Below the pieces are notes generated by a model that ran no database searches, was not told the origin of the DNA, and saw only the letters and a list, made by a program, of their open reading frames with translations. From Klebsiella pneumoniae (GTDB taxonomy: Bacteria; Myxococcota_A; UBA796; SXON01), in assembly GCA_945861635.1 (NCBI GenBank), contig CAMAWH010000055.1, forward strand, positions 1 through 33,549: a DNA stretch of 33,549 nucleotides, written 5' to 3'. Shown in pieces: positions 23,807 through 30,503 of the stretch; position 1 is the stretch's first letter; the number at the start of each line of letters is the position of its first letter. The translations under genes were made by a program, and so were the position numbers.

Positions 23807-24598
23807 TTATCGATTGCGCACTATCTCGGGCAACCAACGCAACCCCGCATAAATGCGTCGCATCAGCCGGATGGGGCGCGCCGGGGTGCCGAGGTAGGTG
23901 GCCCCGGCTGGAACCACGCCGTGAACGCCGCTTTGTGCACCGATGCGGGCGCCGGCCTCGATGACCGTATGGTCCGCGAGTCCGACCTGACCGCCGATGA
24001 TCGCGCGGTCACCGATGACACACGAGCCGGAAATGCCGGTTTGTGCCGCGATAACCACGCCGTTTCCGATTTTGCAGTTGTGCCCGATATGGACCTGCGC
24101 GTCGAGTTGGCAGCCGTGTCCGAGGGAAGTTGCCTCCAGCATGCCGGCGTCGATCGTGCAGTTGGCGCCGACCTCGCAGGCGTCTCCAAGGGTGACGCCG
24201 CCAACATGCGGGATGCGACGATCGGCGTGAAAGCGGAATCCCGGCGCGCCGATCACGGTGCCGGCGTGGATGCGGCACCCGTTGCCGACCTTCACGCCGG
24301 GATAAAGGACGACCGAAGGGTGGATCTCGCACCCGTCCCCGATGATCGCCGGCGGCAGGTCGCCGAGGATCTGGAGCACCGCCGCCATCGCCGCGAGCGG
24401 ATCGGCGACCACGATGGTGTTGCGCCCCGGCACAATCTCCCGGGCGATGAGCAGGCCGGCGTTGCCGGGATCGCCGACGTCGAGGAACGCGACATGATCG
24501 GGCCCAGCCGTGGCAAGCGGCGCGACTCCGCTTACGACGATGTCCGTGCCGTGCAGCTCCCCGCCGGTGATGCGCGAAATGCGGTAGGCGGAGAGCAC
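23807..24598 (-). CDS. lpxD: UDP-3-O-acylglucosamine N-acyltransferase (LpxD-like), short form
   Basis: 263 aa; classical LpxD is ~340 aa. It transfers a 3-hydroxyacyl chain from acyl-ACP to UDP-3-O-acylglucosamine in lipid A synthesis, at the cytoplasmic face of the inner membrane. The N-terminal domain (1-80, YRISRITGGELHG...VSGVAPLATAGPDHVAFLD) is the LpxD uridine-binding region, shortened. Residues ~85-225 are left-handed beta-helix hexapeptide repeats. The core GANCTIDAGMLEATSLGHG and VHIGHNCKIGNG matches LpxD, with His173 at the catalytic position and His170 nearby. The C-terminal helices (~235-263) are brief. GTG start, 9 bp after asnS, so co-transcribed with it. A paralogous acyltransferase acting on another sugar is the main alternative because of the short length. 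Confidence 0.85.
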   Translation of the reverse strand: MLSAYRISRITGGELHGTDIVVSGVAPLATAGPDHVAFLDVGDPGNAGLLIAREIVPGRNTIVVADPLAAMAAVLQILGDLPPAIIGDGCEIHPSVVLYPGVKVGNGCRIHAGTVIGAPGFRFHADRRIPHVGGVTLGDACEVGANCTIDAGMLEATSLGHGCQLDAQVHIGHNCKIGNGVVIAAQTGISGSCVIGDRAIIGGQVGLADHTVIEAGARIGAQSGVHGVVPAGATYLGTPARPIRLMRRIYAGLRWLPEIVRNR

Positions 24599-24607
24599 CG
24601 GGCTACC

Positions 24608-25906
24608 TCAGGGTGTGAGTCGGTCGATCGTGCGCGGGAAAGGCACGGTTTCCCGGATGTGGTGGATGCCGCAGAGCCACGTGACCAATCGTTCCAGGCC
24701 GAGCCCGAAGCCGCCGTGCGGCACCGAACCGAAGCGTCGTAAGTCGAGGTACCACTCAAACGTGCTCATCGGCAGGTTGTGCTCACCAATCTTGCGGACG
24801 AGGACGTCGAGACGGTCTTCACGCTCGCCCCCGCCGATGATCTCCCCGTAGCCCTCGGGAGCCAAAACATCGACGCCGAGTGCGCGGATCGGGTTCGCCG
24901 GATCTTCCTTCATGTAGAAAGCTTTCACGGCCGTCGGATAACGATGGACCATCACCGGGCGGTCGTACTGTTGGGTGAGGACGGTTTCGTGGGGGGAGCC
25001 AAAATCATCTTCGGGATCGACCGGCTGGCCGAGGCCGGCGAGCTGAACGCACGCTTCGTCGTAGGACATCCGGGGGAAGGGCTTTTGGACATTTTCGAGG
25101 ACGGCGATGTTGCGTTCCAGCTCGTCGAGGTGCTTCCTTCCCTTCGCGAGCACTTGCGCCGTCACTTCGACGAGGAAGTCCTCACACAGATCCATGATGT
25201 CCGTGAGTTGGGCCCACGCGATTTCGGGCTCGACCATCCAGAACTCGGTGAGGTGTCGTCGTGTTCCGGATTTTTCCGCCCGGAACGTCGGCCCAAACAC
25301 ATAGATCTTGCCAAACGACATCGCGCCCGTTTCTCCGTAGAGTTGGCCGGATTGGCTCAAATACGCCGTCTGGTCGAAGTACTGGGTCGAGAAGAGCGTG
25401 GACGTGCCCTCACATGCGTTTGGCGTGAAGATAGGCGCATCGTAGAGGGTGAAGCCGCGGTCGTCGAAGTAGTTGCGAATCGCCTGAACCGCGAGGTGCC
25501 GTATACTCAGAATCGCGTGCTGCCGGCGCGAGCGCACCCAGAGATGGCGATGGTCGTGCAGAAACGCCGGACCATGCTCCTTCGGCGTGATCGGGTAGTC
25601 GGTGGCGGGGCTCACGATGGTGGCGCCGGTGACCGCAATCTCAAACCCCAGCTTGCTCCGTGTATCTTCACGCACGATGCCGTCGATCATGAGGCTCGAT
25701 TCCTGTCCGAGGCGCTTGAGCGCGTCAAACAGCTCATCCCCAAGGTCGGCGCGGCTGGCGACACACTGAATGATGCCCGTGCCGTCACGGAGTTGCAGGA
25801 ACGCGATCTTACCTTTGCCCGCCGAATTGTAGAGCCAACCTCGAATACGGACGGTTTGATCCTTCCAACGGGCAATGTCGGCGACGGTGGCGATGGGCAG
25901 GGACAC
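24608..25906 (-). CDS. asnS: Asparaginyl-tRNA synthetase
   Basis: 432 aa, class IIb aminoacyl-tRNA synthetase that charges tRNA-Asn in the cytoplasm. The N-terminal OB fold (VRIRGWLYNSAGKGKIAFLQ) binds the anticodon. Catalytic motifs: motif 2 FRAEKSGTRRHLTEFWMVEPE-like (FRAEKS...HLTEFWMVEPE) and motif 3 GGFGLGLERLVTWL. CEGTSTLF and the EFWMVEPE form distinguish AsnRS from AspRS. Length is near the ~430-470 family norm, so complete. GTG start with GGAG eight bases upstream. Followed after 9 bp by lpxD. Confidence 0.96.
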   Translation of the reverse strand: MSLPIATVADIARWKDQTVRIRGWLYNSAGKGKIAFLQLRDGTGIIQCVASRADLGDELFDALKRLGQESSLMIDGIVREDTRSKLGFEIAVTGATIVSPATDYPITPKEHGPAFLHDHRHLWVRSRRQHAILSIRHLAVQAIRNYFDDRGFTLYDAPIFTPNACEGTSTLFSTQYFDQTAYLSQSGQLYGETGAMSFGKIYVFGPTFRAEKSGTRRHLTEFWMVEPEIAWAQLTDIMDLCEDFLVEVTAQVLAKGRKHLDELERNIAVLENVQKPFPRMSYDEACVQLAGLGQPVDPEDDFGSPHETVLTQQYDRPVMVHRYPTAVKAFYMKEDPANPIRALGVDVLAPEGYGEIIGGGEREDRLDVLVRKIGEHNLPMSTFEWYLDLRRFGSVPHGGFGLGLERLVTWLCGIHHIRETVPFPRTIDRLTP

Positions 25907-25948
25907 GGGAGTTTCTCCGGGGAGTGTCTAACCCGGCGACGCGCTCCG

Positions 25949-27508
25949 GTGCCGCGGTTACGGTGCGCCGATGCCGATGGCGATGCCGACGCCGATGCCG
26001 ATGGCGACGCGGATACCGGGCCCGGTCCCGACGCGGACGGAGACGGAACCGCGAATCCGGCCTCCGGAGGTGACGATTGCGATGACGACAATTCAGCCAT
26101 CCATCCGGGTGCAACCGAGGTTTGCGGCGATGGCGTGGACAACGATTGCGATGGCGGCCCGGGCGATTACGCGCTGGTATCGGGGAGCCTCTCGGAGGGG
26201 GTTGAGTTTGCGGGCGCGTCCGCCGAGGACTACGCCGGCTACGCCGTTTCCGGCGCGGGTGACGTCAATGCAGACGGCTACGACGACGTGCTCGTTGGCG
26301 TGTACGCCGACGACGCGGTCGGCTACGCGTCGGGCGCCGCGTGCTTGGTGCTGGGGAGCGCGCTGCCGCTCTCGGCCAGCCTCTCCACCGCGGTGCAGTA
26401 CACCGGCGAAAGAGAAGGTGACACCGCAGGCATCGCCGTGTCTTCCGCCGGTGACGTCGGTGCGGACGGTTACGTCGACTTGCTCGTGGGTGCCAGTTCC
26501 AATGGCGATGTCGGCGTCGCCGCGGGCGCGGCGTACGTGGTGTTCGGCAGCGCCTTTCCGGCCTCGAACAGCCTTTCCTCGGCGGTTGAGTTCTACGGCG
26601 AGTCGGCCTACCACGTCGCCGGCGCGGCAGTTTCGGGGGCGGCCGACGTAAACGGCGATGGCTACGACGACCTGCTCATCGGCGCCTACAACAACGGGGA
26701 TGCGGTCACGGGTGCGGGCGCGACCTACGTTGTACTCGGCAGCGCCGCCCTGACCTCGGTGAGCCTGTCCTCCGCGATTCAGTATTCGGGTGAAGCGACG
26801 GCAAATTATTCGGGTAGCGCCGTGTCTGCCGGGGGCGATGCCGACGGAGATGGGTACGCGGACGTGCTCGTTGGCGCATACGGGAACGCGGACGCTGGCG
26901 TAAACGCCGGCGCCGCCTACCTCGTTCTCGGCGGGGTCACGCCGACATCCGAAAACCTCGGTGCGGCCGTCCAATACACGGGCAGTGCGTATGACCGTGC
27001 CGGCTCTGCGGTGGCCGGTGCGGGAGACGTCAACGGCGACGGGTATGACGACGCCCTCATCGGAGCGTACGCGAGCGGCACGGATCGCGGTGCGGCCTAC
27101 CTCGTCCTGGGAAGTGCTACGCCGGTGTCCAGCAGCCTTGCCACGGCCGTCGAGTACTCGGGCGAAAATGCGGATGATTGGGCTGGCTTTTCGGTCGCCG
27201 GGCCGGGGGATGTCGATGACGACGGTCACGACGATCTGCTGATCGGGGCGCTGCACAACTCGGACGTGGGAACGTACGGTGGAGCGGCCTACGTCGTTCT
27301 TGGGAGCAGCACGCCCGCGTCGGGGACGCTCGCCACCGCGCTGCAATATTCGGCTGAGTACGCCGTAGACTTGGCTGGACAGGCGGTTGCTGGAGGCGGA
27401 GATGTGAACGGTGACGGCATCGCCGATAGGCTGGTCGGCGCGTTTTACAACGACGACGGCGCCACCAACGCGGGTGCCGCCTACGTCATCTTTGGCGCGG
27501 GGTTGTGA
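25949..27508 (+). CDS. FG-GAP seven-bladed propeller protein with one MopE unit, no signal peptide visible
   Basis: About 519 aa from GTG 25949. It opens with a short Ala/Asp/Gly run (ADADGDADADADGDADTG), one metal-binding unit (GGDDCDDDNSA...VCGDGVDNDCDG), then seven near-identical blades of ~65 aa. Each blade carries DVNGDGYDDLLIGAY-like Ca2+ loops (DVNADGYDDV, DVGADGYVDL, DVNGDGYDDL, DADGDGYADV, DVNGDGYDDA, DVDDDGHDDL, DVNGDGIADR) and a GAAYVVLGS strand. This is a complete integrin-alpha-type propeller. Unlike its relatives it lacks any signal peptide. TACGGT (25959-25964) followed by six bases and ATG 25971 has the leaderless-start geometry of the others, but that ATG is out of frame with the propeller, so the 5' end is probably damaged. 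Confidence 0.75.
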   Translation: MPRLRCADADGDADADADGDADTGPGPDADGDGTANPASGGDDCDDDNSAIHPGATEVCGDGVDNDCDGGPGDYALVSGSLSEGVEFAGASAEDYAGYAVSGAGDVNADGYDDVLVGVYADDAVGYASGAACLVLGSALPLSASLSTAVQYTGEREGDTAGIAVSSAGDVGADGYVDLLVGASSNGDVGVAAGAAYVVFGSAFPASNSLSSAVEFYGESAYHVAGAAVSGAADVNGDGYDDLLIGAYNNGDAVTGAGATYVVLGSAALTSVSLSSAIQYSGEATANYSGSAVSAGGDADGDGYADVLVGAYGNADAGVNAGAAYLVLGGVTPTSENLGAAVQYTGSAYDRAGSAVAGAGDVNGDGYDDALIGAYASGTDRGAAYLVLGSATPVSSSLATAVEYSGENADDWAGFSVAGPGDVDDDGHDDLLIGALHNSDVGTYGGAAYVVLGSSTPASGTLATALQYSAEYAVDLAGQAVAGGGDVNGDGIADRLVGAFYNDDGATNAGAAYVIFGAGL

Positions 27509-27524
27509 GCCTACGCAGGCTCAC
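27505..27524. terminator. Palindrome spanning the stop codons of two convergent genes
   Basis: GTGAGCCT (27505-27512) and AGGCTCAC (27517-27524) form a perfect 8-bp stem with loop ACGC. The TGA in each arm is the stop codon of one of the two facing genes (propeller protein on plus, secreted protein on minus). It probably acts as a shared bidirectional terminator; no U-tract is present. Confidence 0.6.
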
Positions 27525-28090
27525 CCGTCCGCCGGCACGACGCTCACATGCAACGCCGGCGCATCCTTCCGAACCGATTCATCTGCGTCCGACGCGACAA
27601 AGGCGCGCGCATCGACCTGCCACGCCAACGTAACGTTGCTGCCGCCGGTGACTTCCAGCGTGAGGTCCAGGGGGATGATGCAATGTTTGCCATCCAGCGT
27701 TGCAGGCGGGAAGTTCTCGTCGCTCTCGCCCGTGCAGGCGCGAGCCGCCGATCCGATCGTCAGCGACACTTGCTCGGGCTCGGCGCCGATGGCCGCGTCG
27801 CTGACCAGCGGCTCGCCGCCTTCCCATGAGAACGTCGTCACGAGCACGGAATCTTCCGCGCCCAGGGCGTTGGCCGTGCCCGTCAGCTCGATGATGACGC
27901 TGTGCTCGTCGAGCTTGCCGCCCACCACGTCGACCTCGATGTAGAAGTGCTGCGGCGTCGCAAGGACAAGCGTGCTTTCCATGGCGTCGGACGCGACTTG
28001 GGCGGTTGCCGGATTTTCCGGGGCAGACGTAGCGATCGAGGAGAACAATCCAGCGGCGACGAGGACGAGAGAGACAGGCTTGCGAAACAC
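27521..28090 (-). CDS. Secreted protein of unknown function (189 aa)
   Basis: GTG start with GGAGG six bases upstream, then a Sec signal peptide (FRKPVSLVLVAAGLFSSIA, cleavage probably after ATSA). The mature part looks beta-rich: FYIEVDVVGGKLDEHSVIIE, SVLVTTFSWEGGEPLVSDAA, VSLTIGSAARACTG, KHCIIPLDLTLEVTGGSNVT, LAWQVDARAFVAS. Two cysteines could pair. No family recognised; the all-beta pattern and alternating hydrophobicity fit an immunoglobulin-like or jelly-roll fold. The first ~115 bp around its start are duplicated at 29856-29969. Confidence 0.75.
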   Translation of the reverse strand: MFRKPVSLVLVAAGLFSSIATSAPENPATAQVASDAMESTLVLATPQHFYIEVDVVGGKLDEHSVIIELTGTANALGAEDSVLVTTFSWEGGEPLVSDAAIGAEPEQVSLTIGSAARACTGESDENFPPATLDGKHCIIPLDLTLEVTGGSNVTLAWQVDARAFVASDADESVRKDAPALHVSVVPADG

Positions 28091-28163
28091 GATGAACCTC
28101 CGGCAGGGACCGAAGCAAGCGGCGTGCCATAGCGATGGTAGCGTGATCGTAGGCGGTTTCGCC
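28051..28163 (-). repeat. Duplicated promoter/signal-peptide segment, copy 1
   Basis: Covers the upstream region, ribosome-binding site, GTG and first 13 codons of the secreted-protein gene. It aligns along its whole length with 29856-29969 (for example GGTAGCGTGATCGTAGG and CAGCGGCGACGAGGACGAG are identical), with scattered substitutions and one indel. Confidence 0.85.
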
Positions 28164-28700
28164 TTCCCTCGGTGTGGCGTGGATGGCGCGGGTGGCGGCG
28201 GGGTCAAACGATTGGGCGGACGCAACCACGCGCACGGCAGGGCTGATCGCTCGCCCCTTCGGGCGGCACGCGGACCGCACCCGCCGGTCGCCACCCATTG
28301 CGTGGTTGTTCGGCCCGTCGCCCCCGCTGGCGCCCTGACCACGCATCACCTCTCCCATTCCTCGCTTTCTACGGGTCGTTTCAGGACGTGTCCGGGCGGC
28401 CGGCGCGACATGGGCCACGACGCGGCGTGCGCCGTCGAGCCGCGCGCGGCCAACGCGCCGACCCTCATCGCCGCTTCGCATCGCAGTCCGCTTCGCGGCC
28501 CGCATCGCCGCTCCGGACTGGGGCGTCGTGAGCTGCCCGCCGTTTGATGCACGTGGGCCGGCTGGAAATTGGTCTTCCGCGCACGCTGGCATCTCCTTTG
28601 AGATGGAGGCCGCGGATGCCGGAGTTCTGTACCAGACGCTCTCGCTCTCGCTCTCGCTCCTGCGGGCTCGCGGCGAGCTCGCGGCGAACTCGGGCGCGCG
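28164..28700. other. Intergenic stretch without a supported gene
   Basis: Only short low-complexity frames on either strand. A CTCGCT hexanucleotide run (28637-28659) marks the approach to the broken HNH gene. The minus-strand reading RKTNFQPAH near 28565 recalls the DUF1801 start at 11870 but is too short to call. Confidence 0.4.
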
Positions 28701-29233
28701 GAGATCGACGATGGCACGCGCCTCGCGTGGCTGGCGCGCCAGATCATCGTCGCCGCGGCGCCCGGCGAGTCCCCCACCGGCGAACGCTACCGCATTGTCC
28801 TTCAACAATGCCTCTCCTGTGAGCGATTCGACGCTCCCGACGCGGAGGTGTCCGAGGCGATCGCCGCCGAGGCGGCCTGCGACGCCGAGGCGGCCTGCGA
28901 CGCCGAGGCGGCCGGCGACGCCGAGATCATCGACGTGCCGCCGGGGCGCAATCAGGGTGCCTCGGCCCGCGCGATTCCACCGGTTCTACGCAGGAAGGTG
29001 TTGCACCGAGCGGGCTGGAAATGCGAGGTACCGGCGTGTCGCAATCGACTGTGGTCGGATGTGCACCCTACCGAGCCGTGGGCCGAGTGCCGGCGCCCAA
29101 ATTTGGCAAACGGCTCCCGCTCTGCGGCGCCCATCATCAGGCCATCCACCCCGGGTTTTTGTCTGTGTCCGTGCGACTGGACGGGTGCGTTGCTGTCGAG
29201 CGCGCCGACGGCCGGAAGTCGGTGGGCCCGGCG
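28701..29233 (+). pseudogene. HNH endonuclease remnant, truncated and frameshifted
   Basis: One frame reads IDDGTRLAWLARQIIV, GERYRIVLQQCLSCERFDA and RAIPPVLRRKVLHRAGWKCE, then VPACRNRLWSDVH: the end of a DUF222/13E12-type region and the first half of an HNH domain with the CxxxxC zinc pair. Near 29090 the homology moves to another frame: KRLPLCGAHHQAIHPGFLSV and RLDGCVAVERADGR, giving the second CxxHH half. The usual DVHH is DVHP. The N-terminal ~200 residues and the start are missing. It probably came from a mobile or intein-like HNH family and is now non-functional. Confidence 0.7.
28866..28919. repeat. 18-bp tandem repeat (three units) in the HNH remnant
   Basis: GCCGAGGCGGCCTGCGAC occurs twice and a third time with one change, encoding Glu-Ala-Ala-Cys-Asp-Ala repeats ahead of the HNH domain. 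Confidence 0.9.
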
Positions 29234-29365
29234 CGCGGGTTGCGACGTCGGGGAGGGCGGCCGCCTCGGTTGCGCGCGTCGCCGCGGCCACAACCCCGGG
29301 CAGATACGCCATCTGGTGCCACAATTGGCCGCGCGGCGCACGGGTTGCGACGTCGGGGAGGGCGG
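29231..29365. repeat. Pair of 30-bp direct repeats 105 bp apart
   Basis: 29231-29260 and 29336-29365 match except for one base (core GGTTGCGACGTCGGGGAGGG). The second copy is followed by FPVADVDRDGIRDLT, a piece resembling an FG-GAP calcium loop. No gene is supported between 29234 and 29450. Confidence 0.8.
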
Positions 29366-29449
29366 GATTTTTCCGGTGGCGGATGTCGATCGCGATGGCA
29401 TCCGTGACCTCACGAACACCGGCCACGTTCAGGCACCGGGGCTATGTCC

Positions 29450-29597
29450 CCGTTCAAAAATAACTGACGCATTCGGCTGCCGTCGCATCCACGATCGCTG
29501 CGTTGCTCATCGCTCACAACCTGGCGTATGCTCGCTCTTCTCGCCTTGCGCTCGCGGCCCGCCGACGCCCTCGGTGCTGCCAGTTATTTTTGGACGG
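29450..29597. mobile_element. 148-bp MITE-like element with 17-bp terminal inverted repeats
   Basis: CCGTTCAAAAATAACTG (29450-29466) is the inverse of CAGTTATTTTTGGACGG (29581-29597) with one mismatch. The A/T-rich ends stand out in GC-rich DNA. No coding frame fits between them and no obvious target-site duplication is visible. It could be a non-autonomous transposon remnant. Confidence 0.5.
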
Positions 29598-29748
29598 CTC
29601 CAAACCGGGTCGTGTCCTTCCACCGCGACGAACTGGAAGTTGAGCTTCGTGCCCAATTGGTCCATCGGCGGCGTTGGGCTCGTTTGGTCCGTCTATTTGT
29701 CGGAAGATCCTGCCCTTCGGTTGGGATCGGGATCTACACTGTGGAGAA

Positions 29749-29895
29749 TCAACCCCTCCCGAACGAATCGACGCGGTACCCCCCGCTGCTGTCATTCGCG
29801 ACGGCGTCGGGGCCTCGGCGGGCAGAGGCGCCGACACGAGGCAGACGGAGCGATCCAGCGGCGACGAGGACGAGCGAGACAGGCTTGCCAAACAC
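29749..29895 (-). pseudogene. Decayed duplicate of the secreted-protein gene
   Basis: GTG with GGAGG upstream starts FGKPVSLVLVAAG, nearly identical to the signal peptide of the gene at 28090. After about 15 codons the similarity stops and the frame ends at a stop after 48 codons. Downstream on the same strand another frame reads PPMDQLGTKLNFQFVAVEGH, then DPVWSRPK, so a body with different sequence may once have been attached. Regulatory region and signal are kept, the mature protein is lost. Confidence 0.6.
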
Positions 29896-29969
29896 GGTGA
29901 ACCTCCGGCCGGGACGGCAGCAAGCGCCGCGCCATCTCGATGGTAGCGTGATCGTAGGGCGATTTCGCC
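29856..29969 (-). repeat. Duplicated promoter/signal-peptide segment, copy 2
   Basis: Partner of 28051-28163. The conserved portion extends about 65 bp upstream of the start codon, suggesting the promoter and leader were copied with the signal peptide. Confidence 0.85.
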
Positions 29970-30046
29970 GCACGGCGTCGAGGCAAGCGTGGCGTGGGCG
30001 CGCTGGCCACGCCCGACCGTCGCGACACATCCTGTGAGTTCGGCCA

Positions 30047-30466
30047 TCACCCCCGCCGCCGCCCTACCCACCACGGCACCCACAGCGCGGGCAACGCCCA
30101 CAAATCGGTCACGTCCGCCTGCACCGACACCGGCACCACCGCGCCGCGCACCGGCGCCTGCAAAAAACCCAGCCCCCAACAGTACAGCGCGGTCATCGGC
30201 GGCCACGTTTTCACCAATGCGAACACGACACCTGTCGCGACGATAGCGCCGACCAGCACGCGACGATCCACCCGCGGCCGCAAAAGCTCCACCATCGCCA
30301 CCAGGAGCAGCGGGAAGAAGATCATCCCGGCGACATCCGACACTTTTCCCGTCACGAAATTGTCGAACGCCGCTTTGGCCCAATGGTCGTTGACGACCAG
30401 AGCAACCATGGCCAGCAGCGGGACCGGGTGCAGAAGCGTCGATCGCCCCGCCACGCGCCCCGCCAC
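30047..30466 (-). CDS. Small integral membrane protein
   Basis: 139 aa from GTG 30466 (or 135 from GTG 30454); codons further upstream overlap the typA stop and encode Arg-rich sequence unlike the rest. Segments: STLLHPVPLLAMVALVVNDH, FDNFVTGKVSDVAGMIFFPL-LLVAMVELL, VLVGAIVATGVVFALVKTWP and a C-terminal LWALPALWVPWW, indicating 3-4 membrane helices. The pattern LLHP...NDHxxKAxF...VTGKxSDxAG is one I recognise from hypothetical membrane proteins in several high-GC bacteria, without known function. It lies 37 bp after typA on the same strand and may share its transcript. Confidence 0.7.
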   Translation of the reverse strand: MAGRVAGRSTLLHPVPLLAMVALVVNDHWAKAAFDNFVTGKVSDVAGMIFFPLLLVAMVELLRPRVDRRVLVGAIVATGVVFALVKTWPPMTALYCWGLGFLQAPVRGAVVPVSVQADVTDLWALPALWVPWWVGRRRG

Positions 30467-30503
30467 CCGCCGCGCCTGCGCTCGACCCGCGCCCGTCTGC
30501 GCC

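Noticed and set aside
21736..23964. Plus-strand open frame of 742 codons
   Set aside because: Shadow of the minus-strand FG-GAP lipoprotein, which has a signal peptide and recognisable domains.
24779..25948. Plus-strand open frame running into the propeller gene
   Set aside because: Antisense to asnS, which is unmistakable; only the part after ~25949 encodes domain sequence.
28560..28590. Second DUF1801-like start (RKTNFQ) on the minus strand
   Set aside because: The resemblance covers six residues only and lacks the following SVDEY motif.
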